A stretch of DNA of 64,000 bases from Owenia fusiformis (taxonomy: Eukaryota > Annelida > Polychaeta > Sabellida > Oweniidae). This document shows positions 45,294 to 58,198 of the stretch, one piece after another. A program made the position numbers and the translations under genes. How positions within the stretch are numbered: the first letter of the stretch is position 1; each line of letters starts with the position of its first letter. The notes under the pieces were generated by a model. It was not told the origin of the DNA. It did no database searches and saw nothing but the letters and a program-made list of their open reading frames with translations. The stretch spans positions 22,881,985 through 22,945,984 of the forward strand of contig CAIIXF020000004.1 in NCBI GenBank assembly GCA_903813345.2, in the 5' to 3' direction.

Positions 45294-46733
45294 GTTTACA
45301 AAACAATCAATATTAGTAAACCCTTTGCGATTGGACAACGTGAATGCTTGCTATTTTTCCACCGAATAGAGACCCGGGAATAGAGATTATGTTGGGATAT
45401 AAAGGACTCTCCTCCCGAGGCACAAACTCAGCTACCGATGTTTTGATTTGCTAATTCACTATATCACACTACTATACCTAACACCTAGAAATGCATAAGA
45501 TACTTTGTTTGTCTAATTGAATTGTTTAATATATTTTTGAAAGTGCCTTACTAGCATCTAACTTTCAACCGATAAACCATTCATAAGGAACAGACAAATA
45601 AAAACAAATATATAATCTTTACTAATAAGCCAAATGAGTTGCTCATGAACACCAAATGCAAGGTATAGTAGAGTGTATATAGTTGTTGCCTGATTAGCCC
45701 ATGGTATGACTTTGGAATATGAAGGATCCGTAGCACAATGTAGCGCAGCAACATTTGAACCAATATCTAAGGAGGTTCATATTTCTTGATTTTTTAAAAT
45801 ACTGTTGGCTGAAAAAACTTTTGGCTTTTCGGTCGAAATATGCCTCTTAAGGGGTCAAAAAACGTAAACATATTCATTCGAATTTTTACACATATTATAA
45901 AACCCAAGATGGTATGCGCATCTTGTGAAACGTTTGCAACCATACCTTGGAGAAACGATAGTCAGTCTACGGCTTAAATCCTTAAGTATACTACCAATCA
46001 GAAAGACATTTTCTGGTATTTCCTAAATGGGACATTATACGCGTATCCTAACTATAATTCGTTACATTCTTAAATATAATGTGACGTGACAGCAAACTAA
46101 ATCAAACAAAATGATAAGAAAAACTGCAACCACTTATAAATTCAGTAAACGAATTTTGTATATTACATCGACTATAAATCCAAATGCTTTTCGCAATTGA
46201 GATGGCAAGCATAAGTATACAATTTGTTAAACAAAATATATGAGTCGATTTGGTTTTCTTTTGGTTTCAACCTTTTTAATTAAATATACAACTACATACA
46301 ACTAGTACAACTGTATCGTTTCAATTTCTATATTAGATTATATTCGAGATCACAGTAAGAAACAAGTCTCAATCAGTCAGAATGCTTACATGTATCTATA
46401 TTTCATTATCAAGCATCAATGAATCAATTAGTTGGGTAATTTCCCTCGTGCCAAAGATGTAAGATGGCTGCATAGGGAATAAGTTTTGTTGTGAAGACGG
46501 ATTGGTTGAGAATGCATCCATCTTGCTGGGTGTCTTGCTATGTTACATTACATGGAGTTGTTGATTACTATGATTGTACTTATTTAGACCGTATTAGTTT
46601 TATTTAATAAATTGATTAATTACTATATCTACATAAAGGTAGATGTATACAAGGTGTCAGGGAAGTAAGATTTAAATGCCTCTTATTCAGATGAAACTAC
46701 TACAGATTGTAGAATGACATCTTTAAAGTTTAT
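45294..46733. other. Downstream flank of PKS copy B
   Basis: Aligns with 1848-2860 of copy A, with two extra inserts: the MITE at 45465-45676 and about 200 unassigned bases near 46060-46275. No gene is recognised. Confidence 0.6.
45465..45676. mobile_element. 212-bp MITE
   Basis: Ends are CACACTACTATACCT and AGGTATAGTAGAGTG, flanked by TATA. Copy A shows the empty site (TTCACTATAGTTGTTGCC). The 60-codon frame inside is accidental. Confidence 0.75.
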
Positions 46734-47131
46734 ATTAAACATATAATGTTTAATGTGTAATCAATTGCACAATATGAAGCACATGATATTTGAATGCCAT
46801 AAGGTTAAACCCTTGTGGAATAAAATTGGAAGAGTGTTAAAATGTGATATTCAATATAAACATATTGTAATTGGTTCGGAAGAAAAAGAAAACTGGAAAA
46901 TTTTTGACATAACAAATGCATTTATCAAAAATGCGTTTTATTATTCTCAAATTTTTAATATGACAAAAGATAATAATATATCAAAATGGATAACCAAATG
47001 TGTATTAGAAATGTAATTGACTTTGTATGAATGTATCATTACGTCTCTTTTTTGTTTATATTTTATGCATTACATTATTTGTAATCATTATAAACAATGT
47101 ATGAATGTAACAAAATAGGAAATAAAAAAAA
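46734..47131 (+). mobile_element. 5'-truncated LINE insertion with 15-bp target duplication
   Basis: ATCTTTAAAGTTTAT occurs at 46719-46733 and again at 47132-47146. Copy A has it once in diverged form. The insert ends in AATAAAAAAAA and encodes MCNQLHNMKHMIFECHKVK then PLWNKIGRVLKC, the Cys/His knuckle block near the C-terminus of many LINE reverse transcriptases. It is a textbook 5'-truncated retroposition. Confidence 0.85.
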
Positions 47132-47805
47132 ATCTTTAAAGTTTATCCTGCGACTGCCAGTAAGGCGATTGGCAAACTATGTATGAAAATATTTAGATGG
47201 TGAAATAAATTGTTAATCTATAAAAAAAAATAGTAACGTGAGTATATAGAGCAACGTCACAATTGTGCTTTACAATTTCTTTTCTATGGATCATTTCATA
47301 TTACTTCTATTGTTCAGTATTATGTATTCCCCAGCATTATTTACCAGTGTTATTAATCTAGCGGTCTTTTTAAGCATTTGTAGAACATTTCTTGGGTTTT
47401 ACTGGTTAGTGACATTACAACTACAGAGTTCCTGATTTGTATCATTACATCATTATACAAAAGAGAACATTATTGCAACAATAATACAGAGCAAATCAAG
47501 AAAGAAAATACAATAATGAACATATGCATCATGTGGTTACATTTTTAGTAATATACATTTGAACGATGTTTTGGAACTGCTCCGCATACTTCTCACCACC
47601 GTAACAATGACAACCGTAACTTGTACACGTTTAGACTACATATATGCACGGGTGTTAAGCCACGATGATACCATGAGCACATGCTTTGAGGATCCGCGTT
47701 GTTTGAACCTACCGCCGAGCTCACTTATACATCAAGCCCCGTTACAGTCATGATACCGCCGAGCAAGCTCATTGCATCATCGGGTTTGCTTTACCCCCGT
47801 GTATA

Positions 47806-48848
47806 CAGGGCGTTCATAAAGTTCTTGCAAAAGTACTCTAATCTTTTTGTTTCTCAGTCAATCTGGCTGAAATTTTTTCTCACTATACCTACACCATTCA
47901 TACATTAGAATCTTGAATTATAATGAATAGGTTCCCGAAGAAAAAAAATTATGGTTGCTATAGTAACACCAATTGGGGGTAGGCGGAGCAGCATTTAAAA
48001 AAGATTTTTTTAGATAAAAAATATGAGTTAGAGATAACTTTAACATACGTTTAAGTATACATGTAAATATAAAACAAGGTAATGTTGCCATGTCATCTCT
48101 AGGTGATGTCATGTGATGACACCTTAGTTGAAATTTCTTTGATTCATGACATAATTGATGACATCATAGAGACTTATATTGGTTTATGACATCAGATTCT
48201 GTGAAAGACTGCGTCCATTTTTATTTCGTGAAAATGGCTGCAAATTCAGCAAAAGATGATGATTTGCAATTACAAATACGCACTTGCATCGGGATGTATG
48301 TTTTACTCGGAAATTCAACAAAACAAACACTTGGGGATACTCATAAGGTGTACCACTAACAAATTAAAGATGGGTCGACAAGATCAAGCTCCCTACTCAC
48401 CTGACGAGGCAACCCTTGGCTTTTTGGATAGAGAATGATCTTCGAAGAATTCAATTAAATCATTTAATCTTAGGAGAACTTATAGCATCCATACATGATC
48501 AATGGCCAAAACTTTGCCAAATGGGTTCCACCATCTGTTTGAGGAAAGGGTAGCTGACAGCAGAGGTGTATAGACCCTGATAGACCCTATGTTGAGAACC
48601 TATACCCTTGAGATACTGTCAGTAACAAAATGAAAAAACTTGTAAACATTCAAACAAAAATACCCTTTTTTCTGCTCCGCCTACCCCCCACTCATGTTAC
48701 TATAGCAACCATAACTTTTTTCCTTCAAGGACCTGTTCATTATAATTTAAGATCTCAATGTATGAATAGTGTAGGTATACTGAGTGAAAGTTTCAGCCAG
48801 ATTGACTGACAAACAAAAATTTAAGAGTACTTTTGCAAGAACTTTATG
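47806..48848. mobile_element. Mariner-like element, about 1.04 kb
   Basis: The left end GTTCATAAAGTTCTTGCAAA and right end TTTTGCAAGAACTTTATG are inverted. A long inner arm (GGTTGCTATAGTAACA, GTAGGCGGAGCAG) also pairs. Plus-strand fragments read RQDQAPYSPDEA and, frameshifted, LGELIASIHDQWPKLC, resembling the end of mariner-type transposases. The segment is absent from copy A. About 165 bases to its left (47641-47805) are also specific to this copy and unassigned. Confidence 0.65.
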
Positions 48849-49114
48849 TGTATGTGATGAAAATTGATAGATATTTTGTAATAATGTTCCTCTACAATAT
48901 GTAGCGATTTCATGTAAAAAAACTAACATCTCTTAAAAATGAGAGTATTTGTATCTCTTCCTCCCGTACGCCCTGTACCTGGATCCAGGTATCAGTATTA
49001 AGACGTCATTCTGTAACAACCGGGGGGTCACACTCAACTAGCCGTGACCTAATACAAAATTACGAGATGTTAAAATATTTGATATTACCATGATGGTATT
49101 AGATTTTAACCTAC

Positions 49115-49455
49115 TGTCAAACTAACTGTCTTACAAAGTAAACATAAAACGATGATTAGATTATATATATGTGTAACTTTATTGATAAAACTAATCTAAA
49201 ATGATATGAAATATGTACAATGAATATTTACATGGCAAGGTCTCACAGAAATGTGTATCAAATAAGATATTGTTAGGAATGCAGCTTTCGCTCCTATTAC
49301 AAATCTGACCTTATATATGAACTTCACATGTTTCACAAACAATAACAGAACACCCCGCCACCAGCTATCTTCAAATACTCAAAATGAAAGTACACATGCT
49401 GGCATTTCACTGTCTATCTTCAACTTGAATCTCACTAAAGCTTCATGTTGTTACG
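49115..49455. other. 340-base segment specific to the copy B flank
   Basis: Lies between CCTACTGTCAAACT and CGCGGTAAACACGATAC, which are adjacent in copy A (near 3660). No inverted ends or ORF were identified, so it may be an insertion here or a deletion in copy A. Confidence 0.45.
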
Positions 49456-50010
49456 CGGTAAACACGATACAAATATATGTCATATTCCGCAACGAATATG
49501 GCATATTCACTTGTGGTGTATGACAGATCCACCTGCGGTATATGGCATTCTCACTAACCAATGAGAACGTGATACGGAAGTACGTAATTGTCAATTCAAT
49601 CGATTGAACAAACGGGTAAAAGTTTATAAATTATTGAAATGATTACTGAATCATCAGTACAGTGCATTGAATATATCAACTAATGCAGAAATATCACCCA
49701 GCAATCTCACGTGATAAGCGCAGTTTTACATTTAGAGTTGATTCTGGCAAACAATCAAATTAGGGCTTTCTGTATCATGTTTTCACCTGCGGTTTATGTC
49801 ATACTCACTCGCGGTATATGGCATATTCCGCAAGTGAGTATGACAAATTCCGCAGGTGAGTATCGGATATTCACTGAAATTAATGTATCGCATATTCACT
49901 GCGGAATATCCCATACTCACCTACGGAATATGCCATATACCGCAGGTGAGTATGGCATATTCATCCGTATCACAAATACCGCGCAACCATGAATATATGC
50001 CATATTCCGC
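49455..50010. repeat. Second array of GCGGTATATGGCATATTC-type palindromic units
   Basis: Same array as 3668-4275, with shared flanks but different unit numbers and order, including GCATATTCCGCAAGTGAGTA and TATCGCATATTCACTGCGG. Confidence 0.7.
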
Positions 50011-50745
50011 GTAACACATGTAACTTAAGTAGTAATATTAAGAATATGAAATGACTGCATAATATTGAAAGGTTTGATGCTTAATCCCATAAACTTGATA
50101 GAAAATGAAATTGTAAAATTCCAGGCAAAAATTCACAAAGTTCAAAACGATTGTAATGTAAAATGTCAGACCAGCACATATCTTTTATCCATGTGTTTCA
50201 GGAATGCCTCTAACGCTTTTGTAAAAATTGCTCTGATTGGCCAATCTTATCTAGGCAAATGTTTTTGGCACCAAATTCAAATGTTATGAAAAGTTTAGAC
50301 CTTGCAAACCTTACAAATTATTGAAATACCAGTAATTAAATTAACAAAAATGTGGAATAATAAAAAATAAGAACCCATGAAATCAAAATTGCAATTTTTA
50401 AATACCTTTATTCAATTCAATTTAATTCAATTTATTAAATTAAAAATCAATCACACAATGTTTCATACAATACATGAAAAAGACACCCCACGGGGCGTAT
50501 TCATTTCATGGCTCATTAGATTTTCAACAATCATGTTTTACGGACCTCAGGATACCGATCATACGGGCTGACATAATGTAACTAAACTTGGAAAGAATTG
50601 GTGCATTTTACCGACGGGACCATTTTGGTCCCAATCAGTTCCATTAGATGATATCACTGGCAAATCATTAAATACGTCCCATTAAACGTTCTGGGCGTGC
50701 TTCCTGATATCCCGATTTGGTCTTATTTATCGTCTGTATGAATCA

Positions 50746-50861
50746 CTAGACCAATGACATGATGATACTATCTCCAAAGTGCGCGTATTTGGCACTACTA
50801 GCTGCACCCATTCTAAAAGAATGTGGGCTAAAATTATCCGCATTCAAACCCAGTCGTTGAA
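50746..50861 (-). pseudogene. Tyrosine recombinase fragment, first part (split by the 3.2-kb insertion)
   Basis: Minus-strand reading QRLGLNADNFSPHSFRMGAA is the counterpart of 4795-4905. The remainder of the fragment resumes at 54031-54145. SFRMGAA here is closer to the recombinase consensus than SFRMDAA in the left copy. Confidence 0.55.
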
Positions 50862-51206
50862 TATGGAATTTTTTCTGCATCTTTATTCGATTTTCACACT
50901 TTTGTATTTGATTACAACCATTCGATATTCCACTCATTAAAATAATTCGAAACACGTAATAAATTTGTTTGTTTTTACACATTTATATTTGATTTATGTA
51001 CCAATATATGCGGTAAATGCACTTGTATATGCGGTTTATGCTATTCAGTATTTGGTAAAATATCACATATTTAAGCCCATGTACACACACGAACAAAGAC
51101 GGTTGACACATATATTTAGAACACGCATCAAATACAAATAAACTTTAGAACCAAACAATGTTAATTTACCGAACAATCATAGAGTACAAAATAGCACGGA
51201 CATATA

Positions 51207-51624
51207 GTGACTTACCCCACATAATTAATGACATGTACTTTCGCATAAAATTATGTGGGGTAAGTCACGTGACTTACCCCACATAAATGACACATGCTGC
51301 ATGTACCATAAAACCATTCGGTAAATCACGTGACCAGTGACGTAGAAATTATTTCAAAATGGATGAAACAAGCGAGGAAAAAGAATTTGAATACGATTCA
51401 TATTCACAATTCAGAGAGGAAATTGAGAAGTTATTAGATCATTACAACAGGCACGAGGTTACAAGCGATCCTTTCTTATAGAAGATTGGAGAATCACACC
51501 AGAGCTCTTTGAATATATAGATGGCGCAAGTCACATGGTCGAAGTCACGTGACTTACCCCACATCAAAACAGTGAACATTGGTTTATATAAAAGCATTCG
51601 GTAAGTCACGTGACTTACCCCACA
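51207..51624. repeat. Palindrome and repeats of GTGACTTACCCCACAT
   Basis: A perfect 36-base palindrome spans 51251-51286, each arm being GTGACTTACCCCACATAA or its complement and the centre CACGTG. Further copies are at 51207-51225, 51549-51564 and 51610-51624, two of which are again preceded by AAGTCAC so that CACGTG is rebuilt. A related TCACGTGACC is at 51326. CACGTG is an E-box core. Confidence 0.85.
51358..51480 (+). CDS. Small acidic ORF beside the CACGTG repeats
   Basis: About 40 codons starting MDETSEEKEFEYDSYSQF and ending SDPFL then TAG. It is strongly acidic with a helical, charged middle. It may be a first exon of the gene carried by the 3.2-kb insertion. No family is recognised. 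Confidence 0.3.
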
Positions 51625-52904
51625 AATTAATGTGTTTACCACAAATGAATATGTTTACCCAATACGAATGGTACTTGGCATCGCACATATTTAAAATACT
51701 TATCAAAGAATGAATGGCTATAGACACCCCTGGGGTCACTTAACATTTTTTGAAAAATGCAATGTCTAATATCCGTGATATGTAGGATCAAATTGTAGAT
51801 AAATATATATGTATATTTTCAAGAAATAGCAATAAAAAGCATTCAAGATTACTGATATAAGTATATTTTGGTTGATTTTGGAGGTACTGTATGTATCACT
51901 TCCTGTGAAAATGTAAATTTTTTATCAGTCTCAGAAAATGTCTCCAGAATGTATAAACCCAACTTGGCAGATGTCCCATTGATTGATTGTGTCACTCTAT
52001 ACACTCATTGGATAAATATTTTGTACATATAAATAGTCATATTTCAATAGTCATTGAGTAGGGATTAGTTATGTTTGCAATTGTGTTGACCTACTTATTT
52101 TTAGAGAGAGGAAGGTCATGATAAACTACTCTTGCTTTGTTCATATAACGCTTGGTTCTTACCTAGAAAGTTATATGTATTGAGGGAATAGTGTACTTCT
52201 AAGGTACTTCTTGAGATATGCAAAAATGGAACTTTTCTGCAATTTTCAGCATGAAATGAAATGATGTCGCCATTTTGAAAATCCTTAGAATGATTGTGAC
52301 AGTTGTGTTTTATATATTTGAGTATATTTTCTTTATTCATATGATCTTTTCATGAACTAATATGTGTGCTTGCACTGGAGTATGACCTCTTGAGAAGCAT
52401 ATATCTTTACCATGGTTCTAAGCAACATAATAACATGCAATTCCTTTCAATACACTCATATGAGATGATTGTTGTACAATCATTTTATCTTCATGTGACA
52501 GGCGTCATTTTTGTGTATGAATAACTCTTTTATATTATCACAGTTCACTGGCTGATAATACCAATGTTCATATTTAGAAATCCAGCTAAACTTTATTCTG
52601 CAGAAGAAATATACTGTAAGTCACAATCAGTAGGCGGGAAAATGACATTTGCTAATAACATGACCAAACGGCAAAGGGAACTGTATGAGTGAACTGCAAT
52701 CTCCCAGTACCCCCTGTATGGAGACAGAGGGTTACATCTAAATTGTAGTGGACTCTCTTGAGATCAACCCAACCAATCTAAACGAGACACAGACGACCAT
52801 CTTCAAGTAGATGGGAAATATACCACCATTGTTAAAAAAGATACATATGGCCTAATTTGTGTAAAAGTCCAGTAATCGGATTGTGTCCTCTAAATCTCAT
52901 TATA

Positions 52905-52990
52905 TATAGGTGGAGTATAACCCAGATCCAGATGTATGTAATAGTATTGATGCAATCACTGGATGGTGTTGTACATGCCCAGTTGGAGAA
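52905..52990 (+). pseudogene. Possible SWIM-type zinc finger segment
   Basis: One frame reads DVCNSIDAITGWCCTCPVGE. After a one-base shift the sequence continues GCRHKGYKSKKKC. Together this resembles Cys-x-Cys ... Cys-x-His of SWIM fingers. It needs a frameshift or a splice, so it is tentative. Confidence 0.25.
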
Positions 52991-54147
52991 GGGTTGTAGG
53001 CACAAGGGGTATAAAAGCAAAAAGAAATGCACAAAGTTTGACATTTTAAAATCAAAAGATATGTATGAAATGTTGTCATCTAAAGGTGATGATAGCCTAT
53101 AGAATCTCTTATTATAATGAACAAAAACATGAATGTATGTTAAGTCAAGAGTAACCTTTTCGAAATTGTTATATTTTATGTGTTTTCAAATGTTGCTCTC
53201 TGTGCTTCCTCACTGTGATGTGAAATAATAAATTTAGTATTTTACTGCCACTTTAAAACGAACTGTATATGAGCAAATTATCTCAAGGAAGCAGATCAAT
53301 ATGATATGCATTTTTGACTTGTTAATTTCTTCATGTGTTTTTAAATGTTGCCCCTTGTTCTTTCTCATTGTGATATAAATTAAAAAAAACTCAATATTCT
53401 TTTCTGACATAGTTTCGCAAACTTTTGTTGTAGACAATTGATCTAAATGAAGTACAGTATAAAGAAGATTTCTATTCAATATTTTGTTTGCATTTGATTT
53501 GTTATATTTTGTATGTTTTCGAGTGTTGCCCATTATGCTTTGTCACTATTATGTAAGATAATACCAAAAGTATCAATTAAAAAGTCTTAAATGACTGAAA
53601 ATAACCATTATTTTGATAATACATAGAAACAGTGACAATAATGATGTGAAAAAAGTGACTTTTCCTTGAAAAGGTCATTTTATACATGTTAATAGACCTA
53701 TATTTTGAAATATTAAGGTCAGAATGACCTAATTTTGGGATCTGGTTATCCAACAAAGTCCCTTCGTTGATATCCTGTACAATTTCTTCTAAATATCTTG
53801 GGGGCTAATATAGGGTCTTAGAGACACTCGTCCTTTATATTTGATCGGGTCGAATACAGTTTTGAAGCATTTTACATATTTGTTGTGTAAGGCAGTCAAT
53901 TATATGTGGGATAGTAGGTACCACTTGTTGTAACTGGTTTTGTTTATGTTCGGTTTAACTTACTCTGTGGGGTAAAAACCGAAGATATTAATGTTACGAA
54001 TATTGATGCAATAAATACAAGTACACTATAGTTGAAGATCATTTTTAAGATGATTATTAAACACGGCTCGCTTCAATGGTGCACCTTCACCATCAAAGTC
54101 AAGAAGAATAGATCATTTGATCGACCTCCGTGACAGAGACATGGCAT

Positions 54148-54357
54148 ACTGTATAGGTGGTATTTAATCCGAGTGGTTAATTTTCCGAATGGTCAAATTT
54201 CATCATTTTCCTAATTTTAATTTTCCTAATGACAAGAAACCTCCCATTGGATAACATTATAAACAAGACAATATTTCCGACATTTACATTTCCGAGCCTG
54301 GCAAAAATTAGGAAATAGGCAAATTAAATGATTAGGCAAAATTACCACTTATACAGT
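54148..54357. mobile_element. 210-bp MITE
   Basis: Ends are ACTGTATAGGTGGTATTT and AATTACCACTTATACAGT. Copy A has the empty site (GACATTGCATATTCAAATATT). No ORF. Confidence 0.75.
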
Positions 54358-54359
54358 AT

Positions 54360-55405
54360 TCAAATATTATTTTGTTGTGCGGCATCAACTGGACATGTGT
54401 TGAAATTAATTTCTTCATCCTACCTAGGTTAATAGCTAGTTTGTCTTGATAAAAGGTGACATCCCCATAGTGATATGTACGAATGTTGTTGAACACATTT
54501 GTGTAAATTCCTCACATCTGAGGAAACCGAAAAATGCAATCGTGTAAGAGGCTTTTAGCACGAGCTCTGTATATCCCATGCCGCACCATAGTTGTTGTGC
54601 TTTATGGACAACCGAATTAAAACATCGTGTGTAATGGGAAGTCTAGTTGGTCCCACTTTGTCCTGTAATTTGAGAATTGTCTTTGATATTGTTTGTATTC
54701 TTGAAGGTGCCTTCTTGAACCTAGAGAGCCATCGACGGAATGGAATGATGGATTCACGATATTCTGTTTAAGATAATACAGTCTTATTGTAGCGTGTTTC
54801 AAATTTTGGAGATGGCACCAATAAATGAATCTTGGAATAATGTTTTCCTAATTGGAGGCAAACGAAATCAATGTTTAAGGGAACTGCATGTGTATACAGA
54901 AACCGTATGAAAATACATTCACAACCTGTATAAAGGTTGGCAAGGAAGGTGTGTCCAACTCCAGCCAATCCGAACACAGTATTTCATATAGCTGCAATGC
55001 ATTATATTACCAATCACCAAATCACTCTCTATGTGGTTGTCAAGGTAACAACTTGACTCTTCAGATTGAAATTGATGCTTTGCCAACTTGACCCTTGGAA
55101 ATATGTTCTTTTAATGATTCTGCATCTTTTAAGTGACATTGTATAGAATATTTTGCAATGTGTGAAAAGAATTTAAGCCCAAGACTAATAAATGCATTGT
55201 AGAATGACCATTCCTTTCAGGCGTTATTTCCTAAAATGAACACTCGATGCTGCACATCTTGTGCAAATTTTTGAAAGCAACACCTTCAAGAAATGGTCAT
55301 ACCACATTGCACTGAGTCCAGGGCTAAAATCCCTTAGTGATCAAACAGCCAATCCCCTTTAATAATTATATAGTTTAACAATTTCTACAAAACACGGAAT
55401 TCAAA
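54360..55405. repeat. Right end of the duplicated flank (copy B)
   Basis: 54360-54600 aligns with 5020-5217, and 54940-55405 aligns with 14771-15240. The middle (54600-54940) is where copy A carries the 4-kb transposon, the LINE and the glycosyltransferase-like exon. A short open frame there is unassigned. Confidence 0.6.
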
Positions 55406-57349
55406 GAGTTAATATTTTATTGCAATAAAGCATTTTAGTAAAAAATAGTAAACATTAATATATCACAAATATAACATGGGTTAAGTTGGTAAACTTTGTG
55501 ACCATGGACGTAGCCAGGTATAAGGGTGTGAGGCAATTGCCTCACAAAAATTTTACCTCAATAAATCTGATTCATGTTTTCATGTTGGTCGTTAATGGTT
55601 AATAATGCAGATCTCATAAAATCTCATTAAAAACGAGACTTTAACGAGATTTCAAAGCAATATAGAAAAAGACCATTGTCAAATGATAGTGTTGTATTGT
55701 ATCCGCTTTAAAATTTACATCACCAAATTAATGTTGTTTCACCTACATAAAGTTCTGGCTAGCCCTTGCCACCTCAGCTTTTTATTTCAACACTTCTACA
55801 ATACAAATTCTAAAAATACAATGAATGAGACAAAATTCCCAATTATCTACAGAGAATCTTTACAAGCATTTTAATATTATAACTTCTGTGTGAGAAGTAG
55901 CATTTAACACAGAAGTTATAAGCTTGGGTTTTGTCCAAATATCAAATGTTGTGGAGTAATACAGCTAGTTTTGTAAGGGATTATAGTAATAATGACATTC
56001 AATTAAAACATAAATTCTGTAAGGGATAGGGGGTAAATGATAATTTGAATTTCATCAGTGATCAAAATTTTGATTTTTTGCCCAATTAAAGTGGAGAACT
56101 TTTTAACCTAAAAATTTATTTCATGGAAAGGAAACATTGAAACATTAACCCACATTGAAATGATTACTGTTACCTGTAACTTACTTTTTCCACAACTGTT
56201 GGATACCACCCGTTTTTAAAAATATCAGAATATTACATTTTTCTGTACACTAAAGGTATTAAGTGTTGGGTTAGATGTGTTTTTAAATTTAATACTGGCT
56301 CATTAATGATACTAAGTTATCTACATTTTTTAATAACTTCTAAGCTTCTAATTGTTCAAATGAGCATCTAAGTACATATCCTTTATATGGCACTTAATAA
56401 CATAAAGGCTGATCACTGTAATTTCAATTTAAATAGCCCTGAAATATTTTCAAAGCATGATATGTAATTTACAAAAATGACAGACTTGAACCTATGGAGG
56501 AAAAAGTCCTGATAATGCCTGAAAAAAATCTCACAAAGAAAACAGGACAAGTTCTAAATTGAAAAAAATACTTGCACCTTTTTCAGTTTTAAAGGCAATT
56601 ATGCTTAATACAAGATTTTTTCAAGCTACAAAATTACAGAAAAGAAGTTTACTGGCCAAGAGCAATAGAAACCGCACAGGCTAAAGTCGATATAAATAAT
56701 TTTTAAATAAAGATGGCATGGTAATTAATCTCTGATTATTGATAAAGACAATCAAGGAAGATTGCCTCCCAGAGTGCAACATTGATATTCTGTCGCCATT
56801 TTGTTCACTTCAACATTTGAATCATGAATTTTGGTCTTGCCATCTTTATATAAGAACAAAACCTATTGGAAAACGAGTATCTCGTCTTCACATATTTCTA
56901 GACTCACATTAGGTGTCCCTTAGTTTTCTGTGTAAATCGCTACAAAACTGAGCTAGAAATGATTTAAATGATCTACAAGCACCTAAAACAATGTCAGGTA
57001 AACTTTCAGTTCAATTAATGTTCTCAAAGCATGAATTCTAAGAAAAGTCCGCGAAAATCATTAGAAATTCAAAATTCTGCAAATTGCAAAACTAAAAATT
57101 CTGCATTTTTTCTGCTCCGTTGCGGAAATACAGAATTTTAGTATCTCTGATCATGATAAAATGCATGATTATAACACAGATTTTGCCACTTTGTACTTTT
57201 AGTAAACATCCTATTTCTCAAGGAGTTAAAAAAGTATCCCTGAATTTTTATGCATTTTGGTAAAGAGCTGAATGACTGGCATTCTATGACATCTATGATT
57301 GTTACTTGTTGAAGGATGCCTTTCCCCAAATATCTAAAGCTAGTACATG
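55406..57349. other. Intergenic, between the PKS flank and the NHE gene; nothing recognised
   Basis: AT-rich and outside the segmental duplication. A short hairpin (ATAACTTCTGTGTGAGAAG... near 55880-55920) is the only structure noted. The 3'UTR of the minus-strand exchanger gene should lie in the right part. Confidence 0.4.
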
Positions 57350-57555
57350 CAGTGATCTCCCCAGCATTAAAGCAAGTGGGCGCAGCACCCACCTGAGATT
57401 TTGAAAATAGGCTTGCGCCCACCTGGAAATCCATTTGCACCCACTTGAAAATGAGAAAAATCATGAAAAATGGGCATATTTTGACCGATTTTGGTCTGAA
57501 TTGTGAAAATAAGAATTTAGCACCCACTTGAGAAAAAGTCCTGTGGAGATCACTG
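57350..57555. mobile_element. 206-bp MITE with CAGTG ends
   Basis: CAGTGATCTCCCCAG and CTGTGGAGATCACTG form the termini. ACATG flanks both sides. The interior is a purine/pyrimidine-biased stretch around GTGGGCGCAGCACCCACCTG. CAGTG ends suggest a hAT-like origin. It lies just downstream of the NHE stop codon, so it may be transcribed in its 3'UTR. Confidence 0.7.
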
Positions 57556-57586
57556 ACATGTAAAACACTGTGATTGTATTAGATTC

Positions 57587-58198
57587 TTATGCATCAGATG
57601 AAGCTTTGTCATTTTGCAAAAGGGCTGAAGATTCAGTTATTTGTACTTCTGGGTCACCCTGTTGTGGTTTTTGGACACCCGGTTGTGCCTGAGATGAACC
57701 TTGTGATTTTGGTGCAACTCCTTGTTTTGATCTCATTGCTTTCATTTCCATCACATCAGGCATATCGATAGTCTCCCCTCGTTCCAACTTTCCATGCTTT
57801 TTCGAACCTCTGGAGATTTGTTGTTTAGCAACTAAGGGGTCTGATTCTTCAGGTTCAACCACTTCATCAATCGGTTCAAATTTAAAATCTCTCTCAGCAG
57901 GTGGAGCGCTGAGTGGAGCAGTGCTGCCACTTGGCATATCAATTGTAAATGCATGTGGTAACGTTGTGGGTTTTCCATGGTGAGGAGTTTCAACATCATC
58001 TGTTGTTTGAGCTCGAAGAAGCTTTGGGTCAAGAGTCATGTGGCGTGGACCATGTGATCTGACAGCGCCATCTACAGTCTGCCCATGTGATACTTTATGC
58101 CATCGCGACTGGCGTTCAAATTTATCTCTCAGCTTATGTACTAAGGCGTCTTTGTCATCAGAATCTTTGGTGAGATTGCGATCAAACTTGCGGAACGC
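57587..58198 (-). CDS. NHE terminal exon: cytosolic regulatory tail
   Basis: 204 codons with stop, acceptor TTTAAG. It opens AFRKFDRNLTKDSDDKDALV and continues as a disordered, Gln/Pro/Ser/Glu-rich tail ending NDKASSDA. SRGSKKHGKLERGE offers basophilic kinase sites (Arg/Lys-x-x-Ser), as expected of NHE tails. The preceding exon (58350-58435) reads FSQGQRDFSMIAEPSPQ. Confidence 0.85.
   Translation of the reverse strand, partial: AFRKFDRNLTKDSDDKDALVHKLRDKFERQSRWHKVSHGQTVDGAVRSHGPRHMTLDPKLLRAQTTDDVETPHHGKPTTLPHAFTIDMPSGSTAPLSAPPAERDFKFEPIDEVVEPEESDPLVAKQQISRGSKKHGKLERGETIDMPDVMEMKAMRSKQGVAPKSQGSSQAQPGVQKPQQGDPEVQITESSALLQNDKASSDA

Larger units (their letters stand above)
50862..54030. mobile_element. 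3.2-kb insertion with palindromic CACGTG-centred repeats
   Basis: GTTGAA occurs at 50856-50861 and 54031-54036. In copy A it occurs once, directly joining the two flanks, so this is an insertion with a 6-base duplication (or a precise deletion in copy A). Contents: the GTGACTTACCCCACAT palindromes at 51207-51624; a 40-residue acidic ORF at 51358-51480; a possible SWIM-type zinc finger at 52905-52990; otherwise AT-rich sequence. Termini (TATGGAATTTTTTC and ...TACACTATA) show no long inverted repeat. Class not assigned. Confidence 0.6.

Noticed and set aside
57138-57527. 129-codon minus-strand ORF
   Set aside because: Half lies in the CAGTG-ended MITE and the rest is low-complexity. There is no homology signal and it is not joined to the NHE gene.
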